A stretch of DNA of 64,000 nucleotides from QIJE01 sp048541835 (GCF_048541835.1 NZ_JBLEOY010000002.1:372001-436000); one strand, 5' to 3'; positions 34,452 through 44,010 are shown, counted from the stretch's first letter. Notes: generated from the letters alone by a model not told the origin. Numbers and translations are program-made.

Positions 34452-35798
34452 TTGAAAGATTATAAGGACAAGCTCGACAATCTCCCCATAGATATAAAAC
34501 TCAGAGCGGCAGATAGGCTTAAAATCCACCTTATGAGACAAAAATACGGCTATTTTTCCCGTCTTTGTCTTTTAATAGCGCTGATAGGTCCCGGAATACT
34601 CGTTATGATAGCAGATAATGATGCCGGCGGAGTTATAACATATGCGCAAACAGGTTCCATATTTGGAATAGGTTTTTTTATTCCTTTTATGATAGTTATG
34701 CTTCCGGTTGCATATATAGTTCAAGAGATGACGGTTAGATTAGGCGCCGTAACGCATAGGGGGCATGCGGAAATGATATGGAAACGATACGGAAAATTTT
34801 GGGGTGCGTTTTCCTTAATAGACCTTGTCGTTGCAAATATATTAACCTTAATAACAGAATTTATAGGTATAACCCTTGGAATGCAGGTTTTCGGGGTATC
34901 CCCTATCATCTCTTCGATAGCGGCAATAATAATTATAGCATCTATTCAGCTCTTTTTGCGTTATTTTGCATGGGAATGGATTAGCTTAAGCATCGCATTA
35001 TTTAATTTAATATTTATTCCTTTAGTGTTTTTTGTTCCGCATCTTCATTGGGATTCGGTAGCGAGAAGTTTTGTTTCATGGCATATACCGGGCGGGGTGC
35101 ATACGCTTTTTATATATGTAGTGCTGGCGAATTTAGGAACTACAATAGCCCCGTGGATGCTATTTTTTCAGCAGTCTTCGGTTGTCGATAAAGGGCTTAC
35201 CATAAAAGATATTAGGGACGGACAGATAGATACCTTTATAGGCTCGGTTTTTATGGTGATCGTGGCTATCGCAATCATCCTGATAACCGGTGCAACGGTT
35301 TACGGTTTTACGAGTACGCCTAATTTAGGTATCCAGACGATACTTTCTATTATATCCGCAAAGATGGGGTGGGTGGCTATGAGACTTTTTGCGCTTGGTC
35401 TTATAGAAGCGGGACTCATAGCGGCTATCGCAATTTCCGCGAGTACTTCCTGGGCAATGGGCGAGGCATTTGGATGGCCGAAGAGTATCAATATGCCGCC
35501 ACTACAGGGCTGGAAGTTTTATCTGCCCGGCATTATAAGCCTGTTCATTGCGGGAGGGATTGTTTTAATTCCGAATGCGCCGCTCGGATTTTTAAATTTG
35601 ACCGTTCAAGTAATAGCCACTATTTTTATGCCTGCGGCGATGATGTTCTTGCTACTCCTTTTAAACGATAAAGAAATAATGGGAGATTATACGAATAGAC
35701 CGTGGCAAAATATATCTGCGTTTACTATTGTAGGTTTTTTGATAGTTATGGATGGGATATATGGGTTAATCGTGGTTTTTCCGCATATATTAACATAA
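34452..35798 (+). CDS. Nramp-related divalent cation transporter lacking classical motifs
   Basis: 448 residues with about 11 membrane helices (GPGILVMIADNDAGGVITYAQ in helix 1). Classical Nramp proteins bind Mn2+/Fe2+ through DPGN in helix 1 and MPH in helix 6. Here helix 1 reads DNDAGG (residues 55-60) and the helix 6 region reads GTTIAPWMLFFQQSSVVDKG, without methionine-proline-histidine. Such patterns resemble the Nramp-related Mg2+ transporter clade, so Mg2+ is a reasonable guess, not proven. Start is TTG at 34452 with GGAGG nine bases upstream. A 69-residue membrane protein follows. Confidence 0.75.
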   Translation: MKDYKDKLDNLPIDIKLRAADRLKIHLMRQKYGYFSRLCLLIALIGPGILVMIADNDAGGVITYAQTGSIFGIGFFIPFMIVMLPVAYIVQEMTVRLGAVTHRGHAEMIWKRYGKFWGAFSLIDLVVANILTLITEFIGITLGMQVFGVSPIISSIAAIIIIASIQLFLRYFAWEWISLSIALFNLIFIPLVFFVPHLHWDSVARSFVSWHIPGGVHTLFIYVVLANLGTTIAPWMLFFQQSSVVDKGLTIKDIRDGQIDTFIGSVFMVIVAIAIILITGATVYGFTSTPNLGIQTILSIISAKMGWVAMRLFALGLIEAGLIAAIAISASTSWAMGEAFGWPKSINMPPLQGWKFYLPGIISLFIAGGIVLIPNAPLGFLNLTVQVIATIFMPAAMMFLLLLLNDKEIMGDYTNRPWQNISAFTIVGFLIVMDGIYGLIVVFPHILT

Positions 35799-35855
35799 TA
35801 AAACCCTACTTTTAGTTTAAGTATTTGATTATAAATTTACTCAAGAGGTGTAAAA

Positions 35856-36065
35856 ATGGATTCGGACGATAAGACTTCCAAACAAAATGACTTAGACAAC
35901 GATTGGGAAAATTTTATAAAAGAAGAAGGCTTGGTGAACTATAACAAGATTCCGATAGAAAGGGCGGAGATTAAGGGATGGGTCAAGATAGCGTTTTGGT
36001 TTTTAAGGATATATATAATTATTATGGTAGTATTAGTGATTATAGGATTTTATAGGGTTCACTAA
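35856..36065 (+). CDS. Small single-span membrane protein of unknown function
   Basis: 69 residues: a charged, acidic N-terminal 45 (SDDKTSKQNDLDNDWENF) and one C-terminal transmembrane helix (IAFWFLRIYIIIMVVLVIIGF). GAGG ribosome site. It lies 57 bases after the transporter and could be an accessory subunit. Its stop overlaps the stop region of tadA on the other strand by 4 bases. No family recognised. Confidence 0.6.
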   Translation: MDSDDKTSKQNDLDNDWENFIKEEGLVNYNKIPIERAEIKGWVKIAFWFLRIYIIIMVVLVIIGFYRVH

Positions 36066-36529
36066 ATTTTAATGGATACTCGGCTCTTATTTCTTTTGGA
36101 TTGGAAAAATGTTTTAAGCAATATTTCCGATTCTTTCTTCATGACTCCGGATACGACTTCTATCCTACCATTAATAATAGGTAATGCCATGCCGCCCTTA
36201 TAGTCCTTTGTTCCGTATACCAATCTCGTTATTCTGGATAAAACGATCGCGCCGCAGCACATAATGCAAGGCTCAAGAGTGACATATAACGTACACCCCT
36301 CAAGCCTCCAATTTTTGAGCTTTTTTTGGGCATCCATGATCGCTTTGATTTCTGCATGCATTATGCTGGATTTATCCTTTTCTACCGTATTAAAAGACGA
36401 AGATAATGTTTCGCCGGTTTTTTTGACGATAATTGCGCCTACCGGCACTTCGTCTGCTTCCAGCGCTTTCTCAGCCTCATTTATGGCTGATTTCATAAAA
36501 TCGATATCTTCGTAATTATAGTCCGTCAT
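36062..36529 (-). CDS. tadA: tRNA adenosine-34 deaminase
   Basis: Converts adenosine to inosine in tRNA-Arg(ACG). The cytidine-deaminase fold signature is present: HAEIKAI with catalytic glutamate and PCIMCCGAIVLSRI for zinc. The 155 residues match the family. It is transcribed alone on the minus strand, divergent from lipA (123-base gap). A cytosine/guanine deaminase is less likely, because the family-specific LEGCTLYVTLEPCIMC is present. Confidence 0.9.
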   Translation of the reverse strand: MTDYNYEDIDFMKSAINEAEKALEADEVPVGAIIVKKTGETLSSSFNTVEKDKSSIMHAEIKAIMDAQKKLKNWRLEGCTLYVTLEPCIMCCGAIVLSRITRLVYGTKDYKGGMALPIINGRIEVVSGVMKKESEILLKTFFQSKRNKSRVSIKI

Positions 36530-36652
36530 GATTATGATTAGTAAATAATTATTGAAATTTATACATATATTGTGATATAAACAAAAAGGCGCATATTAAT
36601 TATATTTTTTGTTTAGGAATAAATCAATAGATTCCATAGGTATTTTTATAGA

Positions 36653-37567
36653 GTGGATAATAAGAGACTCCCCGGATATTTAAGAAAAGAGATATTAAAG
36701 ATCAAGACGAGGAAGGACATTTTTGAAACGGCTAAAGTTATTCGGGAGAAAGAACTCAACACTGTTTGTTCGTCATCGAGGTGTCCCAATCTTAATCTTT
36801 GTTATTCAAATAAAACCGCCACATTTCTCATGCTCGGAGATAAATGCACGAGGAAATGCCCTTTTTGCAATATAGATTACATAGATTATCAAAGTTATGT
36901 CAACACAACTTCTACCGTAGACGTTTTTGAACCGCGAAAAATAGCCTATGCGGTAAAATCGCTTGATTTAAGACATGCCGTGATTACGATGGTTACGAGA
37001 GACGATTTGGAAGACGGAGGGGCGGGGGTTTTAGTCAGAGCGGTTAAAGAAATTAGGGAAAAAACCGATTGTAAAATAGTTGAAGTTTTAACGTCAGATT
37101 TTAACGGCAACGAAAAATCCGTTACGGACGTATCCTGCAGCGGCATAAATATCTTTGGACACAATATAGAAACGGTCGAGAGGCTTTATAAAACGGTAAG
37201 GCCGTTAAGTTCGTACCGTCGTTCTCTGTATTTGTTAAAAAAAGTGAAAATAGAAAGGCCGGATGTTGCGCTGAAGTCGGGTATTATGGTCGGTCTCGGA
37301 GAGGACGATTCAGAGGTTTTTCAAACCATAGACGACCTCATAAATATCGGAGTAGATTTTATGACCATAGGTCAGTATTTGAGGCCTTCGTTGAAAAATA
37401 TTCCGGTTCATAGGTTTGTGGATTTAGAGAGGTTTATAGATTATAAGAATTATGCGGAAAAGGGTGGAATTAGAAATGTATTTTCTGCTCCGCTTGTTAG
37501 GAGTTCCTTTGGAGCGGAAAAATTTTTTAAGCATTCTTATACAATAAATAGAGGCATGCCATCATGA
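36653..37567 (+). CDS. lipA: Lipoyl synthase
   Basis: Radical SAM enzyme that inserts two sulfurs into octanoyl groups of lipoyl domains. 304 residues with both cluster motifs: C39, C44, C50 (auxiliary CX4CX5C) and C65, C69, C72 (CTRKCPFC). A conserved RSSFGAEK near the end contains the serine that ligates the auxiliary cluster. Start is GTG at 36653, in front of DNKRLPGYL. It overlaps the aminotransferase start by 4 bases (ATGA). Confidence 0.95.
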   Translation: MDNKRLPGYLRKEILKIKTRKDIFETAKVIREKELNTVCSSSRCPNLNLCYSNKTATFLMLGDKCTRKCPFCNIDYIDYQSYVNTTSTVDVFEPRKIAYAVKSLDLRHAVITMVTRDDLEDGGAGVLVRAVKEIREKTDCKIVEVLTSDFNGNEKSVTDVSCSGINIFGHNIETVERLYKTVRPLSSYRRSLYLLKKVKIERPDVALKSGIMVGLGEDDSEVFQTIDDLINIGVDFMTIGQYLRPSLKNIPVHRFVDLERFIDYKNYAEKGGIRNVFSAPLVRSSFGAEKFFKHSYTINRGMPS

Positions 37568-38775
37568 TAGAAGATTTTGAGACGATAAAAAGACTTCCGC
37601 CCTATGTTTTTGCCGAGGTAAACAAGATAAAAATGGAGGCCAGAAAGCAGGGTGACGATATTATAGACCTGGGAATGGGCAATCCCGATTCTCCGACTCC
37701 CGGTTATATAATAGAAAAATTAGTCAAGGCATCTAAAAATCCGAAAAACCATAGATATTCGGTATCGCGCGGTTTATATAAACTCAGGCTCGCCGTTGCC
37801 GATATGTATAAAAGGCATTACGGCGTAGATATCGATCCTGACGGCGAAGCTATCGTTACTATGGGCATAAAAGAAGGGTTAAGCCATTTAATGCTTGCAA
37901 TTATTAACAAAGGAGACGTTGCCTTAGTACCGAATCCTACTTATCCGATACATGCTTACAGCGTTGTTATTGCCGGGGGAGATGTGAGGAGCATACCCTT
38001 GGTTCAGGGTGAGGATTTTTTTAAAAATATCATGACGGCATTGAGACAGACGTGGCCTAAGCCGAAGGTTATAATATTGAATTTCCCGCATAATCCTACA
38101 ACTGTTACCGTCGAGCCTGATTTTTTTGAAAAGTTGGTTGATTTTGCAAAGGAAAACAATATGTACGTAATTCATGACAACGCATATGCTGATTTAACGT
38201 TTGATGGCTATAAAGCCCCGAGCTTCTTACAGGTTAAAGGAGCAAAAGATGTCGGAGTGGAGTTTTTTTCCATGTCTAAAAGTTATAGCATGGCGGGCTT
38301 TAGGGTAGGATATGCCGTGGGAAACAGGGTTCTAATAAATGCCCTTTCGAGAATCAAGAGTTATCTTGACTACGGGATGTTTCAACCCATTCAAATAGCT
38401 TCCATCATCGCATTAAACGAAGAGGCGGAGCATAACGCCGTTTCTGAAATGGTTTTGCATTACAAAAAAAGACGCGATATTTTGATTGAAAGTTTCAAAA
38501 TGGCGGGGTGGAATATTGAAAAGCCTAAGGCAACTATGTTTGTTTGGGGGAAAATACCGGAGAGGTTCTTGAGCGCGGGGATTAAATCGCTTGAGTTCTC
38601 AAAATTATTGCTTGATAAGGCAAAGGTCGCAGTGTCTCCAGGTGTGGGTTTCGGAAATTACGGCGATGAATACGTGCGTTTTGCGTTAGTAGAAAACGAA
38701 ATGCGCATAAGGCAGGCATCAAGAGGAATAAAGCATTTCATAAATAATGAAGAATTTTTTAGTAAAGTGGTTTAA
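37564..38775 (+). CDS. Class I/II aminotransferase (AlaC / LL-DAP aminotransferase type)
   Basis: 403 residues, fold type I PLP enzyme. The PLP lysine is K239 in FSMSKSYSMAGFRVGY, and the substrate-arginine region VRFALVENE is at the end. The GMGNPDSPTP segment near residue 38 is typical of the alanine-transaminase/LL-DAP aminotransferase-like group. The gene lies between lipA (4-base overlap) and hom, so an amino-acid biosynthetic role is likely. Specificity (alanine, aspartate or diaminopimelate) cannot be decided from sequence. Confidence 0.85.
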   Translation: MIEDFETIKRLPPYVFAEVNKIKMEARKQGDDIIDLGMGNPDSPTPGYIIEKLVKASKNPKNHRYSVSRGLYKLRLAVADMYKRHYGVDIDPDGEAIVTMGIKEGLSHLMLAIINKGDVALVPNPTYPIHAYSVVIAGGDVRSIPLVQGEDFFKNIMTALRQTWPKPKVIILNFPHNPTTVTVEPDFFEKLVDFAKENNMYVIHDNAYADLTFDGYKAPSFLQVKGAKDVGVEFFSMSKSYSMAGFRVGYAVGNRVLINALSRIKSYLDYGMFQPIQIASIIALNEEAEHNAVSEMVLHYKKRRDILIESFKMAGWNIEKPKATMFVWGKIPERFLSAGIKSLEFSKLLLDKAKVAVSPGVGFGNYGDEYVRFALVENEMRIRQASRGIKHFINNEEFFSKVV

Positions 38776-38805
38776 CGGCTATAGAAAGGGAGTAAAACTT
38801 CAAAT

Positions 38806-40104
38806 ATGAAAAAAGGAATTAACATCGGTCTTTTGGGATTCGGAACGGTAGCATCAAGCTTTTACCATATATTTAATGAGAGAAAAAAGGAGATAAATTC
38901 TTTTCTTTCGGTTCCGGTAAATATCAAAAAAATATTTGCGCGCGGAGGCAGTCATCCCGTTCCCGAAAATATAAAGAAATTTTTAGTTAAAAATCCGGAT
39001 GAAATACTTGAGGATAAGGAAATAGATATCATTATAGAACTTATCGGGGGGATTTCTTCGGCTAAAGAATTTATAAATCGGGCTATAGACAGCGGAAAAA
39101 GTGTAATTACGGCGAACAAGGCTCTTTTAGCCGAGCACGGCGAGGAAATATTTAGAAAATGCATAGATAAAAAAACACATATAGGTTTCGAAGCGGCCGT
39201 AGGCGGAGGAATTCCTATCCTGAGAGCTATAAAGAACGGGCTTGTAGGGGATAACATAAGATCGATTTATTCCATAATCAACGGAACATCCAATTTTATA
39301 CTTTCAAAAATGGCTAAAGACGGCGGAAAATTCGAAGAAGTCCTAAAAAAAGCCCAGGAAAAGGGGTACGCCGAAGCCGATCCCTCATTAGATATTAACG
39401 GAACCGACAGCGCACATAAGCTTGTAATTCTTGGAAGATTAGCTTTTTCCACAAGTTTATCCACAAAAGATGTTATAATAGAAGGGATAGAAGACATAAA
39501 CCAGTTGGATATAGGTTTTGCGAAAGAGTTGGGGTATGCTGTAAAACTGCTTGGAATACTTAAAAACGAAGATTCTAAAATAGAAATAAGGGTACATCCT
39601 ACTTTAATACCTTCTTCTTGTCTTTTATCAAAAATAGATGGGGTGTTTAACGCATTTTTAGTAAATGCGGAATATGCGGGACCGTTAAGTTTAACCGGCT
39701 ACGGCGCAGGCGGTAATCCTACTGCCGGTGCGATTATGGGCGATTTAATGGAAATAGCTTCCAAAATAATAAATAATGACAATCATCATGATTTTATTAT
39801 CTCTAAGAATATAGATAAACTGAAAGTTAAAATTAAAAAAGAGATAATTTCAAAGTATTACCTAAGGTTTTCCGTTATGGATAGACCGGGCGTTCTTGCG
39901 AAAATATCCGGAATTCTCGGTGAAAACTCTATAAGCATAAGCTCTATGATTCAAAAGGGTAGAAAGGTTGAAGGTTCCGTTTCGATAGTTATTATGACTC
40001 ATGAGGCTGGAGAAGAGGAATTATTCAGAAGTATTGCATTGTGCGACAGACTCAATGTCGTTTCGGCAAAAACAACTGTTTTAAGAATTGAGGATAATAT
40101 ATGA
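38806..40104 (+). CDS. hom: Homoserine dehydrogenase
   Basis: Reduces aspartate semialdehyde to homoserine. 432 residues with the NAD(P) fold GLLGFGTVASSF at the start, the catalytic region AGGNPTAGAIMGD (lysine and GTG-like motifs upstream: SIINGTSNFILSKM), and a C-terminal ACT domain from about residue 350 (RFSVMDRPGVLAKISGILGEN) that normally binds threonine for feedback inhibition. A 24-codon frame begins at its stop. Confidence 0.95.
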   Translation: MKKGINIGLLGFGTVASSFYHIFNERKKEINSFLSVPVNIKKIFARGGSHPVPENIKKFLVKNPDEILEDKEIDIIIELIGGISSAKEFINRAIDSGKSVITANKALLAEHGEEIFRKCIDKKTHIGFEAAVGGGIPILRAIKNGLVGDNIRSIYSIINGTSNFILSKMAKDGGKFEEVLKKAQEKGYAEADPSLDINGTDSAHKLVILGRLAFSTSLSTKDVIIEGIEDINQLDIGFAKELGYAVKLLGILKNEDSKIEIRVHPTLIPSSCLLSKIDGVFNAFLVNAEYAGPLSLTGYGAGGNPTAGAIMGDLMEIASKIINNDNHHDFIISKNIDKLKVKIKKEIISKYYLRFSVMDRPGVLAKISGILGENSISISSMIQKGRKVEGSVSIVIMTHEAGEEELFRSIALCDRLNVVSAKTTVLRIEDNI

Positions 40105-40175
40105 TTAATAATAAACGTAAAGAAAAAAACGCTGAGAAATCGCAGGAAAAGAGGCACGGGGAGGGGAGATTATAA
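40101..40175 (+). other. Tiny 24-codon frame linking hom and thrC
   Basis: ATGA overlap with the hom stop (ATG at 40101-40103) opens a 24-codon frame (MINNKRKEK, lysine/glutamate-rich, ending GEGRL) that stops at TAA 40173-40175, one base before the TTG start of thrC. Its codons cover the thrC ribosome site (GAGGGGAG). It may simply couple translation of thrC to hom. Confidence 0.35.
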
Positions 40176-40176
40176 G

Positions 40177-41244
40177 TTGATACTTACTAAATACGGCGGT
40201 GTAATAAGGAGATATCGGGAGTTTTTGCCCGAAATAGACGATAAACATATCGTTACACTCTTAGAGGGCAATACCCCTTTAATAAAATCGATAAATATAA
40301 ATAAAATTATAAACCGGGATATTGAAATATATTTTAAATACGAAGGACTAAATCCGACAGGTTCATTTAAAGACAGGGGTATGACTATGGCGGTATCGAA
40401 AGCGGTATCGAGCGGGTCAAAAGCCGTAATTTGCGCTTCGACCGGAAATACCTCCGCCTCCGCCTCCGCCTACGCCGCAAGGGCGGGGATAAAGTCGTTC
40501 GTTTTAATTCCGGAAGGAAAGATCTCCTCCGGAAAACTTTCTCAGGCATTGGCTCACGGTGCCACGGTAATGCAGATACGGGGAAACTTCGACGATGCTT
40601 TGGTTATTACAAGAGAAATCGCAAAAGACTATGAAGTTACGCTTGTTAATTCCGTGAATCCTTACAGATTAGAGGGACAAAAGACCGCAAGTTTCGAGAT
40701 TATCGATGAACTCGGTGCCCCCCCGACTCACCATATTCTTCCGGTCGGAAATGCCGGCAATATAACTGCATATTGGGAGGGATACAAGGAATATTTTGAT
40801 GCCAAAAAAATAGACAGACTGCCTAAAATGCTTGGTTTTCAAGCAGAAGGGTCTGCCCCGATAGTTTTAAATCATATAGTGAAAGAGCCGCATACCGTTG
40901 CGACCGCTATTAGAATAGGCAACCCGGCAAGCTGGCAAAAAGCGGTTTCGGCAAGGGATGAATCCGATGGGTTGATAGATTCGGTAAGCGACGAGGATAT
41001 ATTAAAGGCGTATTCCATGCTCGCTTCAATGGAAGGGGTATTCTGCGAACCGGCTTCGGCAATCACGCTTGCCGGATTAATCAAATTAAATAAACGGGGA
41101 TTTTTTAAAAAAGGAGACGTTTGTGTCCTTACCCTTACGGGGCATGGGCTTAAAGACCCGGGTAATGCCATAAAAGTCTCGAAAGAGCCGGTTGTTGTTC
41201 CGTGTGATAAACATTCCGTTCTAACGGTTATGGGGTTAGCGTAA
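40177..41244 (+). CDS. thrC: Threonine synthase
   Basis: PLP enzyme that converts O-phosphohomoserine to threonine. 355 residues. The PLP lysine K65 stands in NPTGSFKDRGM, followed by CASTGNTSASASAYAARAG and the phosphate-binding loop PVGNAGNITAYW. The TTG at 40177 is used, with GAGGGGAG upstream. It is the shorter thrC type. It needs a homoserine kinase to supply its substrate, likely the next gene. Confidence 0.93.
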   Translation: MILTKYGGVIRRYREFLPEIDDKHIVTLLEGNTPLIKSININKIINRDIEIYFKYEGLNPTGSFKDRGMTMAVSKAVSSGSKAVICASTGNTSASASAYAARAGIKSFVLIPEGKISSGKLSQALAHGATVMQIRGNFDDALVITREIAKDYEVTLVNSVNPYRLEGQKTASFEIIDELGAPPTHHILPVGNAGNITAYWEGYKEYFDAKKIDRLPKMLGFQAEGSAPIVLNHIVKEPHTVATAIRIGNPASWQKAVSARDESDGLIDSVSDEDILKAYSMLASMEGVFCEPASAITLAGLIKLNKRGFFKKGDVCVLTLTGHGLKDPGNAIKVSKEPVVVPCDKHSVLTVMGLA

Positions 41245-41285
41245 TTTAATCGAATAATGTTTTATCAGGAGGATTAATAGTAAGC

Positions 41286-42524
41286 ATGTCAAACCGTAAA
41301 TATGTTATTTTATGTCCTGATGGCATGGCAGATTTTCCATTAGAGGAGCTTGGAGGGAAAACGCCGTTAGAGTATGCTAATACTCCTAATATGGATGATA
41401 TTGCGAATAAGGGTGTCATCGGTTTAATAAAAACTATCCCGGACGGGTGTATTCCCGGAAGCGATATCGGTTCTATGTCGATATTAGGGTATGACCCGGT
41501 CAAATATTATACGGGTAGGTCTCCATTAGAGGCTGCGAGTATGGGTGTTGAACTTGGGACGAAAGATGTTGCGTTCAGGCTTAATTTTGTCAATATAATA
41601 GGAGAAAACGGAAAAAGGTTTATGCATGATTATTCGGGCGGACATATTACTACCGGAGAAGCGATAGAAATAATAGAGACCTTTCAGAAAAAATTAGGCA
41701 GTCGGCATTTTAGATTTTATACGGGAGTGAGTTATAGGCATCTTATGGTTACCGATGATATTGACATAGACGGTCTTCAAACCGTTCCGCCGCACGATAT
41801 ACCGGATATGCAGATAGACGAATTTTTGCCTCACGGAGGAACTTCGAGCGACAGGATATTAGATATAATGAAAAATGCAGAGATAATACTAAAAGATCAC
41901 GATGTGAATAAAAAAAGAATTGCGTCGGGAAAGCTTCCTGCAAATTTTGTTTGGCTCTGGGGGCAGGGCTATAAGCCTTCCATGCCTACAATGAGAGAAG
42001 AATATGGTATCGAGGGTTCGGTCATTTCCGCAGTAGATTTAGTAAAGGGTATTGGAAAATATGCAGGGCTCCGCGTTATAAACGTTCCGGGGGCAACCGG
42101 ATATTTAGATACCGATTATAAAGGCAAAACCGATTACGGCATGGAATCTTTGAATTCTAGCGATTTTGTTTATATTCACGTAGAAGCCTCCGACGAAGCC
42201 TCGCACGAGGGAAGTGTTAAAGATAAAATAAAAGCCATAGAAGATTTTGACCGGTTTATCGTAGGCGGAGTCATGAAAGGTCTTAAAAAATATAATGAAT
42301 TTACGATAATGATTTTACCCGACCATTACAATCCGGTTAAACTTAAAAAGCACACGTCGGAACCTGTCCCTTTCTGCGGTTTCTCCACAAAAATGGAAAA
42401 TACCAAGAACAGGTATCGTTCCGATCATTATTCTGAAATTTCGGCTAAAGACGGCGGCTTGTTTTTTAATTCAGGCCCGCTGTTATTTAAGGCTTTTTTA
42501 GATTCATTTGAGCGGTTTACTTAA
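41286..42524 (+). CDS. ApgM-type phosphoglycerate mutase family protein, proposed homoserine kinase
   Basis: 412 residues of the archaeal-type cofactor-independent phosphoglycerate mutase superfamily (alkaline phosphatase fold): CPDGMADFPLEELGGKTPLEYANTPNMDDIA at the start, SDIGSMSILGYDP with the nucleophile-like serine, and a late HVEASDEASHEG metal-binding block. In many delta-like bacteria a gene of this kind lies next to hom and thrC where the GHMP kinase ThrB is missing; TIGR02535 names it a proposed homoserine kinase. No thrB is visible here, which supports that role. True phosphoglycerate mutase is the alternative. Confidence 0.75.
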   Translation: MSNRKYVILCPDGMADFPLEELGGKTPLEYANTPNMDDIANKGVIGLIKTIPDGCIPGSDIGSMSILGYDPVKYYTGRSPLEAASMGVELGTKDVAFRLNFVNIIGENGKRFMHDYSGGHITTGEAIEIIETFQKKLGSRHFRFYTGVSYRHLMVTDDIDIDGLQTVPPHDIPDMQIDEFLPHGGTSSDRILDIMKNAEIILKDHDVNKKRIASGKLPANFVWLWGQGYKPSMPTMREEYGIEGSVISAVDLVKGIGKYAGLRVINVPGATGYLDTDYKGKTDYGMESLNSSDFVYIHVEASDEASHEGSVKDKIKAIEDFDRFIVGGVMKGLKKYNEFTIMILPDHYNPVKLKKHTSEPVPFCGFSTKMENTKNRYRSDHYSEISAKDGGLFFNSGPLLFKAFLDSFERFT

Positions 42525-42542
42525 TAATATTAATTTTTTTAC

Positions 42543-42571
42543 TTGATTTTAAAAAAATGTTTTATTATAAT
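42543..42571 (+). promoter_or_regulatory. Predicted promoter of the isocitrate dehydrogenase gene
   Basis: TTGATT (42543-42548), 17-base spacer, TATAAT (42566-42571). A near-consensus sigma-70 promoter about 70 bases before icd, marking a new transcription unit after the threonine operon. Confidence 0.7.
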
Positions 42572-42641
42572 CCTTTGCAGCTTAAAATTTTATTTTTTTA
42601 TTATTTTAACTTAAATTGATTAGCAGGGAGGTAGTCAATCT

Positions 42642-43886
42642 ATGGCATCATATCAAAAGCTTATCGAACCCAAAGAAGGTTCAAAAATTAAGGTATTGGG
42701 TCCTAATAAATTTGAAGTCCCCAGCGACCCGATTATTCCTTTCATAGAGGGTGACGGAATCGGTGCAGATTTAACGAGGGCTATGCATATTGTAATTAAT
42801 GCGGCTGTTAAAAAGGCATACGACGGTAAAAAAAAGATCAACTGGCTTGAGATTTACGCCGGAGAAAAGGCGGTTGAGAAATATGGAGAAGGACAGTATC
42901 TTCCCAAAGATACGATAACAGCTCTTAAAGAATATTCGATAGGTATCAAGGGTCCGATTACTACACCGGTAGGTGGCGGCTTTAGGTCGTTAAACGTTAC
43001 TATCAGGCAGGTGCTTGACCTTTTTGCATGTGTTAGGCCGGTTAAGTATTACGAAGGAATACCTTCACCCGTTAAACACCCCGAAAAAGTAAATATGATA
43101 ATATTTAGGGAAAATACTGAGGATATTTATGCAGGTATTGAATTCAGGTCCGGCAGCGAAGAGGCTAAAAAGCTTAGAGATTTTTTGATTTCAATGGATG
43201 TTAATATTAAGGAAAAAATAAGAGAGGACGCAGGCATCGGGATAAAACCCATGGGACCTTTTGCATCAAAGAGACTCATAAAAAAAGCGATTCAATATGC
43301 CATAGATAACGGCAAAACGAGTGTTACTTTGGTTCATAAAGGCAATATAATGAAATTTACCGAAGGTGCATTCAGGGATTGGGGCTATGAACTTGCAAAG
43401 ACCGAGTTTGGCGACAAACTGATTCCTGAAGCCGAGGTTACGGGTTCTACGGACAAAATTATTATAAAGGATAGGATAGCAGATTCTATGTTCCAGCAAG
43501 GGCTTCTTCGCCCCGACGAGTATTCCGTTCTTGCATTGCCGAATCTTACCGGTGACTTTATGTCCGATGCTTTAGCCGCACAGGTCGGCGGTCTTGGTAT
43601 GGCACCCGGTGCAAATATGTCCGATACCATGGCTATTTTCGAAGCAACTCATGGTTCTGCCCCTAAATATACGAATCAGGATAAGGCAAACCCCGGTTCT
43701 TTAATTCTGTCGGCGGTTATGATGCTTATACATATGGGATGGAAGGAAGCGGCGGATCTTGTAGAAAAAGGGATTAAAGAAACGATAAAGCAGAAATACG
43801 TAACATATGACCTTGCAAGGCAAATGACGGGAGTTACTGAAGTTAAATGCTCTCAGTTTGCCGAAAGAATTGCCGAAAATATGTAA
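42642..43886 (+). CDS. icd: NADP-dependent isocitrate dehydrogenase
   Basis: Interconverts isocitrate and 2-oxoglutarate plus CO2. 414 residues with the E. coli-type signatures RSLNVTIRQ (substrate serine), FRENTEDIYAG and ATHGSAPKY, the last with the lysine-tyrosine pair typical of NADP specificity. It opens the carbon block: citryl-CoA synthetase and lyase genes follow. In a reductive TCA cycle this enzyme works in the carboxylating direction. The GGGAGG ribosome site is strong. Confidence 0.95.
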   Translation: MASYQKLIEPKEGSKIKVLGPNKFEVPSDPIIPFIEGDGIGADLTRAMHIVINAAVKKAYDGKKKINWLEIYAGEKAVEKYGEGQYLPKDTITALKEYSIGIKGPITTPVGGGFRSLNVTIRQVLDLFACVRPVKYYEGIPSPVKHPEKVNMIIFRENTEDIYAGIEFRSGSEEAKKLRDFLISMDVNIKEKIREDAGIGIKPMGPFASKRLIKKAIQYAIDNGKTSVTLVHKGNIMKFTEGAFRDWGYELAKTEFGDKLIPEAEVTGSTDKIIIKDRIADSMFQQGLLRPDEYSVLALPNLTGDFMSDALAAQVGGLGMAPGANMSDTMAIFEATHGSAPKYTNQDKANPGSLILSAVMMLIHMGWKEAADLVEKGIKETIKQKYVTYDLARQMTGVTEVKCSQFAERIAENM

Positions 43887-43904
43887 ATTAATATAAATTA
43901 AGAC

Positions 43905-44010
43905 GGCATTTCTGCCTTAGCGGATATCTCCGTTTCTGTGCAGTTGTCAAAATATATTCTTCCATATGTCTAAAACAGTGTTTTTTGGCACAGACGGAAA
44001 TGCCTTTTTT
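43905..44010 (+). promoter_or_regulatory. Long stem structure and T-run just before the citryl-CoA synthetase gene
   Basis: Outer arm GGCATTT (43905-43911) pairs with AAATGCC (43998-44004), immediately followed by six T residues (44005-44010). Inside, CCGT and CTGTGC (43930-43941) pair with GCACAG and ACGG (43988-43997). The loop is 46 bases. It ends 19 bases before the ATG at 44030, so it may terminate icd transcription or attenuate the next gene. Confidence 0.45.
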
